Source of the DNA: UMGS1370 sp046957575 | GTDB taxonomy: Bacteria; Bacillota; Clostridia; Lachnospirales; Lachnospiraceae | Direction of reading: 5' to 3' | Length of the DNA: 64,000 bases | NCBI GenBank assembly: GCA_046957575.1 | Contig: JBKUOG010000016.1 | Coordinates: 11,096-75,095, forward strand | Shown: piece by piece, positions 25,739-34,792 of the stretch | How the letters are laid out: every line of letters begins with the position of its first letter | Numbering within the stretch: the first letter of the stretch is position 1 | The notes under the pieces: generated by a model | Told to the model about the DNA's origin: nothing | Seen by the model: only the letters and a program-made list of their open reading frames with translations | Databases searched by the model: none | Translations under genes and position numbers: made by a program

Positions 25739-26415
25739 TTTTCGGCATCACCTTTCTGTACCGGCTCTGCCTCATTCCCTGACAGTTTTTCTACCAGAGC
25801 CTCTAACTCCTGTATCCTTTTTTCCAGTTCTTCAATTCTTCTGAGATTGTGCCCCAGACTTTCTACAGATGCATATTTCTTCTTTGGAATCGGAATCCCA
25901 TCCTTTTTAATCGGACGGGCCGGTACGCCTACTGCGGTCACATTGTTTTCCAATGGCTTAAGCAGTACCGCATTGGCAGCAATGCTGCAGTTATCTCCTA
26001 CCTCAAATGCACCTAAAATCTTTGCGCCTGCGCCGACTGTCACATTATTGCCCAGAGTGGGATGGCGCTTTCCCTTGTTTAACCCTACTCCGCCCAGGGT
26101 CACACCCTGATAAATGGTACAATTATCTCCCACAACCGCTGTTTCTCCAATAACCACTCCTGCGCCATGATCAATCAAAATCCCATGCCCAAGCTGGGCG
26201 CCCGGATGGATCTCTATCAGAGTAAAAAACCGGGCCAGCTGCGAAATAAAACGGGCAATAAAAAGCATGTTGTGTCTGTAAAACCAGTGAGCAAACCTGT
26301 GCCAGATCAAAGCATGCACGCCCTGATACAAAAACAGCACTTCCAGCGCGCTTCTGGCCGCCGGATCTCTTGCCTGTACAGCCTTTACATCCTGCCATAT
26401 ATCTTTTAAAATCAT
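25735..26415 (-). CDS. cysE: Serine O-acetyltransferase
   Basis: CysE acetylates L-serine with acetyl-CoA, the committed step of cysteine synthesis. The 226-residue product has a short helical N-terminus and a left-handed beta-helix of hexapeptide repeats. It contains the catalytic DHGAGVVIGE and GVTLGG-KRHPTLGN motifs and ends in a charged coiled segment of about 40 residues. Its length matches the shorter Firmicute EpsC/CysE type. It precedes the ttcA-like gene with overlapping stop and start. The structured element copy 2 lies just upstream, oriented toward this gene. Confidence 0.93.
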   Translation of the reverse strand: MILKDIWQDVKAVQARDPAARSALEVLFLYQGVHALIWHRFAHWFYRHNMLFIARFISQLARFFTLIEIHPGAQLGHGILIDHGAGVVIGETAVVGDNCTIYQGVTLGGVGLNKGKRHPTLGNNVTVGAGAKILGAFEVGDNCSIAANAVLLKPLENNVTAVGVPARPIKKDGIPIPKKKYASVESLGHNLRRIEELEKRIQELEALVEKLSGNEAEPVQKGDAEK

Positions 26416-26439
26416 ATCAGACCTGCCTTTCTGAAATTA

Positions 26440-26666
26440 CCATATCAGGTAAAACAAGCGGCTGCGAAGCAGAGTTTTGTTTTCACCTGATATGGTAACG
26501 ACAAAATATTTTAGCTGCCAACGGCAGCGGCAGATGTGCGCAGCACATCTGTATTTTGGAGTTATTATACCCTTCCCACTAAGCTCGGCAAGACCTCGCT
26601 AAGGGGACAGGTATCTATTCTCACTAGACTCGTAAAATACCTCGTCAAGTGTTCATATTATACCAT
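26440..26666 (-). repeat. Structured intergenic element, copy 2 (inverted relative to 17003-17250)
   Basis: On the minus strand it repeats the order of copy 1: extended -10 TGG-TATAAT (26657-26665), two tandem hairpins with GAGGT-TT-CGA loops (26622-26651 and 26577-26606), the TATAATAACTCCAAAATA motif, CAGATGTGC/GCACATCTG (26531-26551), GCTGCC-AAC-GGCAGC (26514-26528) and the CCATATCAGGT/ACCTGATATGG hairpin (26440-26495). In hairpin 1 a C-G pair of copy 1 is a T-A pair here, a compensatory change. The element points toward cysE; its other flank is the chemoreceptor gene. Confidence 0.75.
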
Positions 26667-26759
26667 ATGGCAGAAATGAAAAAAAGGTTTTTTCGTTTGC
26701 CTAACTCTATAAAATGCTGTATACTGTTTTCATACCATTCAGAAAGCAGGAACATACAT

Positions 26760-28832
26760 ATGAAAAAAATTACATCATTTTCAAAATTAACTGTCAAAAT
26801 CCCAATCAAAATCATATCTATCATGTTGATTATTATGACTTTTTTGTCTGTATCTGTGGTATCCATGTCTCGGACAGCCACAACCAACTCTATTGAACGC
26901 GAAGTAGATTATCTTGCGCAAATGAATGCCGCAAAAGTATCTTCCTATTTAGAAAATATGTATATGCTTTCACAGTCTATGGCAAAAGAAATACAGCGCT
27001 ATGGCAAATTCGGCCGAAGTATTGCGGAACCAATTCTCATAGAATCTTTAAATAGCGCTTTGGACAACGACAAAATCTTTGGCGCATATTTTGCATTTGA
27101 ACCGGGTCTCTTTTTTCCGGGAACGCCAAAAGGTCTGTCTTATTATGCGTATCGCAATGGCAATGAAGTAGCGGTAGACATTCTGACTGATTACGATGTA
27201 TACTCTACCGCCGATTACTATATCGGCGCACATGACTCCATGGCAACCTATGTTACAGAGCCATATTCATATGAATTAACGAATGGTGAAACGGTCTGGC
27301 TGATTACACTGAGCACACCTTTAATCAATGACAACGGCGAGTTTGTGGGCGTAGCAAATTGTGACATTTTGGCCGACAGTATTAATTCTATTGCATTTGA
27401 TAACGGCGGCTATCAAACTGCTTACAGCACTGTTTTGTCCCAGCAGGGTATGTATATTGCTGATTCCTTTGATAAAAGCAAACAGGGATCTTATTTTGAC
27501 GGAAAAGAAAAACAGAAAATTTTAGATACAATTCAAACAGGCAGCAAAGTAACTATGGAAGGGGAAAATACTTACTTTGGCAATGAAAAAGCCGTAGTCA
27601 CCTATATTCCGATTACCTTAAACGGTACCAACCTGCACTGGGCCAGCGGATTTGTTATCAGCAAAAGGGAAGCCTTTTCAGGAGCTTCCTGGATGACGGT
27701 TTTTATCGTCCTGACTTGTATTATAAGCATTGTTCTGCTTAGTATATTCACCCATTCCATTATCAAACGGTCGCTTTCTCCAATTTCGTATGTTATGGGC
27801 CTTGCGGATAAAATGCGAAGATGCGATCTGTCTGAAATACAGTCAGATTCCGATATGCAGCTTCCAGATGATGAACTTGGACTGCTTGCCAATATTTTTA
27901 CAGAAGTCAGCGCAGAACTGACATCTATTATTAAAGATATTAATTATTGTCTGAACAATATGGCTGCAGGAAACTTCTGCATAGAATCGCAGTGTGAAGA
28001 ACAGTATATCGGAGATTATAGCTATATCCTGCGGGATATGAAAAAAATCCGGGAAAAACTAAGTAATACGCTGATGCATATTGAGGAATCCTCCAGACAG
28101 GTTCAGGACGGTTCCGAGCAGATTGCGCAGGGCGCCCAAACTTTGGCACAGGGTTCTTCCGAGCAGGCTGCCTCTGTTGAAGAACTGGCCGCTACGCTTG
28201 CAAATCTCTCCACCCGGATTAAACATACAGCGGCGGACGCAGGATTTGCCAATAAAATTGCAAAAGAAACCGGTCTTGGTATTACAGAAAGCAATCAGCA
28301 GATGCAGGAACTGCTAGCAGCTATGGAGGAAATTAAAGCGTCTTCTGTTGAGATTGGCAAAATTATTAATACGATTGATACGATTGCATTCCAGACAAAT
28401 ATCCTGGCGTTGAACGCCGCAGTTGAAGCAGCACGCGCAGGCACAGCCGGAAAAGGATTTGCCGTTGTTGCCGATGAAGTCCGTAATCTGGCGTCCAAAT
28501 CCGCAGAAGCTGCAAAAAATACAACTGCCCTGATACAAAATTCCGTTACAGCTGTAGAAAACGGCAGCAAATTGGCAAATACAACTGCGGACTCTTTAGA
28601 GAAGGTAGTTGAAAAAGTCCACGATATCGAAAATAAATTCACAAGCATTGCTGCTGCCTCTGAAGAGCAGGCTGATTCTGTTACCCAAATCACACAAGGC
28701 ATTGATCAAATTTCGTCGGTTGTACAGGCAAACTCTGCAACTGCTGAGGAATCAGCGGCTGCCAGCGAAGAACTTTCCGGCCAGGCAAGCTTCCTGAAGT
28801 CTTTAATGGCTCAATTTACTTTAAGATCTTAG
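26760..28832 (+). CDS. Methyl-accepting chemotaxis protein
   Basis: The 690-residue receptor has a first membrane segment (about 14-40), an extracellular dCache-like sensor (about 45-300, with ILTDYDVYSTADYYIGAHDS), a second membrane segment (about 308-330), a HAMP-like linker and a C-terminal signalling domain. The hairpin tip that contacts CheA/CheW is visible as IINTIDTIAFQTNILALNAA followed by EAARAG-GKGFAVVADEVR. The ATG at 26760 is chosen by its GCAGGA site and by the signal-anchor that follows. No other chemotaxis gene is adjacent. The ligand is unknown; dCache sensors often bind amino acids. Confidence 0.92.
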   Translation: MKKITSFSKLTVKIPIKIISIMLIIMTFLSVSVVSMSRTATTNSIEREVDYLAQMNAAKVSSYLENMYMLSQSMAKEIQRYGKFGRSIAEPILIESLNSALDNDKIFGAYFAFEPGLFFPGTPKGLSYYAYRNGNEVAVDILTDYDVYSTADYYIGAHDSMATYVTEPYSYELTNGETVWLITLSTPLINDNGEFVGVANCDILADSINSIAFDNGGYQTAYSTVLSQQGMYIADSFDKSKQGSYFDGKEKQKILDTIQTGSKVTMEGENTYFGNEKAVVTYIPITLNGTNLHWASGFVISKREAFSGASWMTVFIVLTCIISIVLLSIFTHSIIKRSLSPISYVMGLADKMRRCDLSEIQSDSDMQLPDDELGLLANIFTEVSAELTSIIKDINYCLNNMAAGNFCIESQCEEQYIGDYSYILRDMKKIREKLSNTLMHIEESSRQVQDGSEQIAQGAQTLAQGSSEQAASVEELAATLANLSTRIKHTAADAGFANKIAKETGLGITESNQQMQELLAAMEEIKASSVEIGKIINTIDTIAFQTNILALNAAVEAARAGTAGKGFAVVADEVRNLASKSAEAAKNTTALIQNSVTAVENGSKLANTTADSLEKVVEKVHDIENKFTSIAAASEEQADSVTQITQGIDQISSVVQANSATAEESAAASEELSGQASFLKSLMAQFTLRS

Positions 28833-28923
28833 TGTTTTTATAAGTCGGACATACGTAAAGATGCAAAATGACGGAGCGCTTAAATCAACACTCCGCCATT
28901 TTTATATTGCTCTGCGATTCTTT

Positions 28924-29364
28924 TTACTGGAAAATTACCGGTTCTTCCAGATACTCGGTCTTTACTACAATATACGGGCAGGATGGCTCTTTGCTTACTT
29001 CCTCTCCTTTAGCAGGCCCCATCAGTTCTGTATCAAAAATAATGGCATTTTCTGACAGATACAGTTGTTCGACTGTAATGCTGTATCCGCCGCTTTCCTG
29101 GGTTCCATAGCCATTTACTATGTACAATCCCTGATCGTCACTGTATGTCAGCTTAAAAGACTCCTGTTTCTTTTCGTTAATCATATTTAAAAGTTCTTCT
29201 GGCACATCCCCATCGCCTGCTACCGTAAACTCCAGATCCCTCACTTTATCGGCATTTTCATTTCCCGCTCCCACTATGCTGCAGCCGGTTAAAAGACGGA
29301 CTGCTGCAACCCACAAAAACAATCCTATAACTGCAAACAGCTTGCTGCTCATTGTTCGTTTCAT
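28924..29364 (-). CDS. PrcB-domain lipoprotein
   Basis: The 146-residue precursor has a signal peptide with lipobox LLTGC (Cys about residue 28). A domain matching the PrcB C-terminal family follows, with the pattern GYGTQESGGYSITVEQLYLS, then TELMGPAKGEEVSKEPSCPY. Such domains occur in small secreted proteins and in a subunit of a spirochaete protease complex. The ATG at 29362-29364 follows GGAGG. It is monocistronic, between the chemoreceptor and the GH3 gene. Its function in this organism is unknown. Confidence 0.75.
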   Translation of the reverse strand: MKRTMSSKLFAVIGLFLWVAAVRLLTGCSIVGAGNENADKVRDLEFTVAGDGDVPEELLNMINEKKQESFKLTYSDDQGLYIVNGYGTQESGGYSITVEQLYLSENAIIFDTELMGPAKGEEVSKEPSCPYIVVKTEYLEEPVIFQ

Positions 29365-29446
29365 TTTCCTGCCTCCCAAAATAGTTGATTATTACTATTT
29401 TATTCGGAGGCAGGTTCTGGTATGTGTGTTTTCCAGCAGGAAATTT

Positions 29447-31663
29447 TTACATTCTGCGGACTTGTTTTTCCAAAGGTCCCACAAAAATCCGGTACTCCCC
29501 TGGTTCTGTAGCAAAGGTTCCGTCTGCTGTGATAAACCGGAGATCCGTTTCTGGAATCCGGAATGAAAATGCTTTTTCTTCTCCTGGAAGAAGGTGAATT
29601 CGCTCTGCTGCCTTTAATTCCCTTACTGGTCTGGATGTACTTCCTACCACGTCTCTGACGTAACACTGTACGACCTCGGTTCCTTCTGATTCCCCGGTAT
29701 TTTTTACCTTTCCGGTTACAATCAGTTCCCCATTTTCCGTAAAATGGCTGTCATCTGCTTCTAAATCCGTATAAGTAAATGAGGTATAGCTAAGTCCGCC
29801 TCCAAATGGGAACAGAGGGGTATTCGGCACATCCTGATACCCTGTCTGGAACCGTTTCCGCACACCGTCTGCAGGTCTTCCGGTATTTAACCGGCAATAA
29901 GCAATCGGCTCCTGTCCGGTACAGTACGGGATGCTCATAGACAGCCTTCCGCTTGGATTGGCCTTTCCGGAAATCACATTAGCCAGCGCCGGACCGCCTT
30001 CTGTGCCCGGAAACCAGGCCATTAAAACAGCGTCTGCATACTGGGTTACCGGAAGCAGTTCTACCGGCCGTCCGGAAAATACTACTGCCGCAACCGGCTT
30101 TCCAAGAGAAGCTGCTGCTTTTAACAATTCAATCTGGCATTTTGGAAGAGCCAGGGAAGATTTGGCAGAACCTTCTCCTGATTTCTGCTGGTGCTCGCCA
30201 ATTGCCACTACTATCACATCTGCTTTTTTGGCAGTCTTCATCGCTTCTGCCAAAAGCTCCTCATCTGTCCTGCCGGCTTCGTTCCGTTCCCCTTTTCCGG
30301 TCAGTTCTTTGCTGCGGAAGCTGTAAAATACTTCTTCCTCATCCAGCAGAAAACTTCCCTGTGCGGATTCCACAAACTCTGCTCCATAGCAGTTTTCCAT
30401 CGCTTCTTTTAAGGAAATTCCGTCTTCCTCTCTCCGGTAAATCGACCAGCTTCCGCACAGGTCTCTGACGTCTGCATATGGCCCGATAAGAGCGATTCTT
30501 TGCTTTTTCTCCGGACGAATCGGAAGGACGCCCTCGTTTTTCAGCAAAACAAAGGATTCTTCGGCAATGGTTCTGGCCAGATCCCGATGTTCTTTTCCTC
30601 CAATGCAGGCCTGTTCTTCCTCTATCTGCTCGTCGCTGTAGCGATATGGGTTTTCAAACAGTCCCAGCTTATCCTTTAATCTGAGAATGCGGAGTACGGC
30701 TTCGTCCAGAAATTCTTCCTGCAGTTTTCCTTCCCCAATCAGTCTGGTAAGTGCTTCTGCATAAACCCTGCTGACCATATCCATATCCACTCCGGCTTCC
30801 ATTGCCAGCTTTGCCGCCTGTTCTTCATCCTCTGCCACTCCATGCACTATCAGCTCTGCTAGTGCAGAGTAATCAGAAATCAGAACGCCGTCAAAGCCCC
30901 ATTCCTCTCTGAGAATCTTACGGTTTAACCACTTATTTGCAGAAGCTGGAATGCCGTTTAAGGTATTAAAGGATGTCATCATCATCTCGCATCCGGCTTC
31001 TACTGCAGCGTGATAGCCTTCCAGATACTCTTCTCTCAGTTTCTTCTCAGACATATCCACGCTGTCATATTCCCGTCCGCCTTCCGGCGCGCCGTATGCG
31101 GCAAAATGTTTGGGGCAGGATGCCAGGGTTCCCTTATCAGAAAGGCTGTCCCCCTGGTATCCTTCTACCATAGCCTTGGTCATCTGACGGTTCAGCCACA
31201 CATCTTCTCCGGAAGACTCCATTACGCGGCCCCATCTGGCATCCCTGCACAGATCTGCCATTGGCGAAAAGGTCACATGAAGGCCGTCTGCCGCTGCTTC
31301 CCTGGCTGCCATCCTGGCGCCTTTTTTTACAAGTTCCGGATCAAAGGTACAGCTCTGAGCCAGTGCAATGGGCATAACCGTCTGGTAGCCATTAATCACA
31401 TCTGCCATAAACAACAGTGGGATTTTATGTTTACTATTTTCCAGATAACGTTTTTGAACGGTTTTTAATACAGACGCTCCGGATACATTTAAAATTGAAC
31501 CGGCTTCCCGAACCATTTTTTCCGGAATCTGCATCCGCTGTTCAGGACCTGTCTCAATACCACTTCCAGAATAATAAGCTCCTGTCAGCTGAAGAAGCTG
31601 GGCTGCTTTTTCTTCCATATCCATGTTTCCAAGCAGTTCTTTTAGATAAGTTTCTCCCTTCAT
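29447..31663 (-). CDS. Glycoside hydrolase family 3 (beta-glucosidase/xylosidase type)
   Basis: The 738-residue enzyme has the GH3 N-terminal barrel with KHFAAYG and the nucleophile motif VLISDYSAL (Asp about 264). The second alpha/beta domain contains VAIGEHQQKSGEG, and a C-terminal fibronectin-III-like domain starts near residue 640. There is no signal peptide, so it acts on imported oligosaccharides. The ATG at 31661-31663 is spaced seven bases from GGAGG; the ATG at 31667-31669 overlaps the previous stop but is too close to the site. It is the last gene of the glycan cluster. Specificity cannot be read from sequence alone. Confidence 0.9.
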   Translation of the reverse strand: MKGETYLKELLGNMDMEEKAAQLLQLTGAYYSGSGIETGPEQRMQIPEKMVREAGSILNVSGASVLKTVQKRYLENSKHKIPLLFMADVINGYQTVMPIALAQSCTFDPELVKKGARMAAREAAADGLHVTFSPMADLCRDARWGRVMESSGEDVWLNRQMTKAMVEGYQGDSLSDKGTLASCPKHFAAYGAPEGGREYDSVDMSEKKLREEYLEGYHAAVEAGCEMMMTSFNTLNGIPASANKWLNRKILREEWGFDGVLISDYSALAELIVHGVAEDEEQAAKLAMEAGVDMDMVSRVYAEALTRLIGEGKLQEEFLDEAVLRILRLKDKLGLFENPYRYSDEQIEEEQACIGGKEHRDLARTIAEESFVLLKNEGVLPIRPEKKQRIALIGPYADVRDLCGSWSIYRREEDGISLKEAMENCYGAEFVESAQGSFLLDEEEVFYSFRSKELTGKGERNEAGRTDEELLAEAMKTAKKADVIVVAIGEHQQKSGEGSAKSSLALPKCQIELLKAAASLGKPVAAVVFSGRPVELLPVTQYADAVLMAWFPGTEGGPALANVISGKANPSGRLSMSIPYCTGQEPIAYCRLNTGRPADGVRKRFQTGYQDVPNTPLFPFGGGLSYTSFTYTDLEADDSHFTENGELIVTGKVKNTGESEGTEVVQCYVRDVVGSTSRPVRELKAAERIHLLPGEEKAFSFRIPETDLRFITADGTFATEPGEYRIFVGPLEKQVRRM

Positions 31664-31665
31664 AT

Positions 31666-33426
31666 TCATTCCTCCGTCATCTGAATGCTGACCGGAACTC
31701 CCTTTTTCAGGCGAATCCGGCAGTCTAATGCCTGCATACCGCCAACCGGATTAAACATTCTTCCTTTATAGTAGCTGTCTGTTTCCACCAGAATCCGGGC
31801 ATCCGCCTGTATACACAACGTTTTTCCGTTTGCTCTCTGGATTCTCAGTTGGTTTCCATCTGCTGTAACCGTTTCCGTACACTCAGAAACCACTGGAAGA
31901 TAGAACACCGCGTCATAGTCGCAGGAAGTCACGTTCCAGCAGACCTTATCTTCTGCAAATTCATACTGAACCTGAAATTTGCAGGTTCCTTCCTGTTTTC
32001 CGGTTCTTAAAACGCCTTCTGCCTGAACCCGAATCTGTTCCGGCTGTTCCTGATAGGAAACTTTGGCTGTCAGGTCGTTAATATTCTCGTAGGTTTCCCC
32101 TTCTTCTCCCTGATAGGAGATTCTTGGGGTCTGGCACTTCGGCTCCCCGTTTCTTGTAAGCTGCATATTATTGGGTTCTACTAACTGGTAGTCTCCCATT
32201 GTTCCGGCAAAAACAGGGCCAAGATCTTTATGCCATAAAAGGGTTACCGCACCGCCGGTTGCATGGCCCCGCTCGCTGTACTCCACGTCATAATCGGATA
32301 CGGTTGCCCGCCAGCCGCCTGTTCCAATCAGGCCTACATGTACAGACGGATAATAATGCAGTCCGTCTCTGGTATCAGATGGCAGACTGGACGGCGGCTG
32401 TAAGGTGTCCTTTCTGTGCAGGAAGGTGGCAAGGGACTTGACATGACAGAAGGTATGGTGTACACAGGCCGGTTCTTCCTCGCTGACAAACATAGGGCCG
32501 CCATACAGAAGGCCGTCTTTGGTGCAGCGGCGCAAAAGGCCTGTATTTCTCCGGAATGCTTCGGAACACTGGGCATCTTCTGCCGCCAGGATTCCAAAAC
32601 CTGCCTGGCATCCGTCGGAAGTCCGGCTTCCCCAGTAAGACCACTTGTTATTTCTGGTTCCCCAGCTGTTGTCCCAGGCGCCGTCCGGAAGCATAAACTC
32701 TAAATGGGTCTTTAACGCAGATTTTGCCTTTTGATAAATTTCTTCATCCTCTTCCATAACTGCATACTGCAAAAGGGCCGGAAGGGATTCCTCTACATTA
32801 TATCCCAAATCCACCGGACGGCATCCCTTTGGACTGACTGCTTCCCGCTTCTTTCCTTCCCCGTAAAGCAATCCGTCCTCTGTGATATGATCTGCCCCAA
32901 ATACGGCAAGCGTTCTTCCCTTTTGAGAATACTTCTTATCCTTCAGCAGTTTTGCCGCTACCGCCATCGCATAGGCGCAGGTAATCGGGTAGTTAATATT
33001 TCCACCGATTTCTTCAATATGCAGATACAGATAGTCTGCCATTTCCTGGAAACGGTCTTTCCAGACCGTATATTCCTCTTTGTCTAAAAGATCTCCAAAT
33101 GCCAGCAGCGCCTCTCCTAACTGGATTTCAGAAAATACCGTAATCCCTCTCCAGTTGCTGTTGGTATCGTTGTAACAGCAGCCGTCCCTGCGGAACATAT
33201 TGCTGCTCCAGGCAAACAGACGTCTGGCGCAGTCTAAGTATTTTGAATCTCCGGTTTCTTTTGCCATATACATCATCGGATACATTGCGTCGCTGCATCG
33301 TCCATGAATCCGTCCGCATGACGGGCACATGATTCCTCCGTAAAATTCCTTATCGTTCCATTCTGTAATCTGCAAAGAAACCAGACGGTCACACCACTCT
33401 TTTAAAAGCTCTTGTTCTTCACTCAT
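31666..33426 (-). CDS. Candidate lyase-like (alpha/alpha)-toroid protein of the glycan cluster
   Basis: I do not recognise this 586-residue protein with certainty. The first 330 residues are helix-rich with repeating aromatic patterns (YPMMYMAKETG, LGEALLAFGD, LPALLQYAV, HVKSLATFLHRKD), as in (alpha/alpha)6 toroids of polysaccharide lyases and related hydrolases. The last 230 are beta-rich, as in heparinase II/III-like proteins. The N-terminus has a CPSCGRIHGRC motif that could bind metal. No signal peptide is present. It sits between GH30 and GH3 genes, and a lyase is what GH88 in the same cluster would require upstream. Catalytic residues could not be assigned. Confidence 0.5.
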   Translation of the reverse strand: MSEEQELLKEWCDRLVSLQITEWNDKEFYGGIMCPSCGRIHGRCSDAMYPMMYMAKETGDSKYLDCARRLFAWSSNMFRRDGCCYNDTNSNWRGITVFSEIQLGEALLAFGDLLDKEEYTVWKDRFQEMADYLYLHIEEIGGNINYPITCAYAMAVAAKLLKDKKYSQKGRTLAVFGADHITEDGLLYGEGKKREAVSPKGCRPVDLGYNVEESLPALLQYAVMEEDEEIYQKAKSALKTHLEFMLPDGAWDNSWGTRNNKWSYWGSRTSDGCQAGFGILAAEDAQCSEAFRRNTGLLRRCTKDGLLYGGPMFVSEEEPACVHHTFCHVKSLATFLHRKDTLQPPSSLPSDTRDGLHYYPSVHVGLIGTGGWRATVSDYDVEYSERGHATGGAVTLLWHKDLGPVFAGTMGDYQLVEPNNMQLTRNGEPKCQTPRISYQGEEGETYENINDLTAKVSYQEQPEQIRVQAEGVLRTGKQEGTCKFQVQYEFAEDKVCWNVTSCDYDAVFYLPVVSECTETVTADGNQLRIQRANGKTLCIQADARILVETDSYYKGRMFNPVGGMQALDCRIRLKKGVPVSIQMTEE

Positions 33427-33462
33427 TCTGCCTTTTCCCCTTTGCTCTTTTACGCGCTGACG

Positions 33463-34791
33463 CTATTCTTCCCCGCCTAATACAACGGTTGCAATGCTGT
33501 GAGGCTCTACTTCCATCCGGTACAGTTCTTCCCCTTCTTTTAACAGAACTTCCAACGGCTTTTCACTCCGGTTTAACAAAACTGCCACCCGGCTGGAATC
33601 CGGATTGATAAATGCTGCGGTCTCTAATTCATCTGTGTAAGAAGAGCTTCCAATCCGGCGGGCTCCAGGCTGGATATAACGGCTGAAATGGCCAATATAA
33701 TAATAACTGAGCTGACGGGTCAGTTCTTTCTTCTCTGTCTGGATCATAATCGGAGACGCACAGAAATTGCCTACATGGTTGGGGCCTCCCTTTTCATCCA
33801 GATATAAGTTCCAGTCCAGATGGGCGCAGCAGCCATGCTTTAAGTTGCCCAGCATATCGTGGGCATACATTTCGGCCTGCTAAACCTGATTAGCCGGATC
33901 AAAGCGGGAATATTCTACACATCCTTCTGTAAAGACAAACTGCTTATCCGGATAGTCTTCCGCTGCCATCTGAATCTGCTCAAAATGGTCGCCGCTGTAC
34001 CAGTGGAATGCCTCTCCTACAATCTGGCTGTCCCCTTCAAAATAGGTTTCTGCCTGTTCATATACCCGCTCTTTATTGTGATCCCACGCAAAAATACGGG
34101 TATTTAAGCCATGTTCTTTTAAGGCCGGCGCCAGGTAACCGTCTGCAAATTCCCGCTCTTCCTCAGGCGTATAGATACAGGAATCCCAGGTCTGGACTGC
34201 CTTCGGCTCATTCTGAATGGTCATCATCGGAATGGGAAATCCCTTTTTCTCGTACTCTTCCAGGTATTTTGCCAGATATTCTGCCCACAATTTCCGGTAC
34301 TCCGGCTTTAATTTTCCGCCATGGTTCATATCCTGGTTGGTCTTCATCCAGGCGGGCGGGCTCCAGGGAGACGCCATCAGGGTCAGTTTTCCTGCCTCTT
34401 CCCATGCTTTTCTAAGAAGATCAGTCTGGTATTCCTCTTCTTTTTCTATAGAAAAGCTTCCCAGGGTTTCATCCATATCCTCTACATAGGTGTAATTTTC
34501 CAGTGAAAAATCACAGCTGTTGATATGCATTCTTCCCATGGTATAGCCAAGTCCTTCTTTGGAGAAATAAGCCTCTACTGCCTGCTTTCTTCCTTCTTCG
34601 TCCAGTTGCTTCCAGGCATAAGCGGCTGCCTGTGTAAATGCACCGCCAAATCCCAGGATCTCCTGATACTGCTTTTTCGGGAACAGACAGACTAACGGCC
34701 GTTCCTCTCCGTTCTGCTTTTCAAAGCTGACTTCGGTTTCTTCCCAGAAGGCGCTGCGCTCCGGAACCGTAGTAATGATTTTCCCTTTCAT
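33463..34791 (-). pseudogene. Glycoside hydrolase family 30 enzyme interrupted by an in-frame TAG
   Basis: Codons 1-303 encode a GH30 barrel with FGGAFTQAAAYAW, the acid/base motif TIQNEPKAVQTW (Glu195) and the nucleophile motif FVFTEGCVEYSR (Glu289). Codon 304 is TAG (33880-33882). The same frame then continues without shift through QAEMYAHDMLGNL and a normal C-terminal beta domain to the TAA at 33463, giving about 442 codons, the expected length. No frameshift is involved; a single C-to-T change in a CAG codon would explain it. The truncated product would lack the last barrel strands. It may be a recent nonsense mutation, readthrough, or a sequencing error. No signal peptide is present. Confidence 0.85.
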
Positions 34792-34792
34792 A

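Noticed and set aside
25196..26110. A 304-codon plus-strand frame
   Set aside because: It is antisense to the ttcA-like and cysE genes, both of which have full catalytic motifs.
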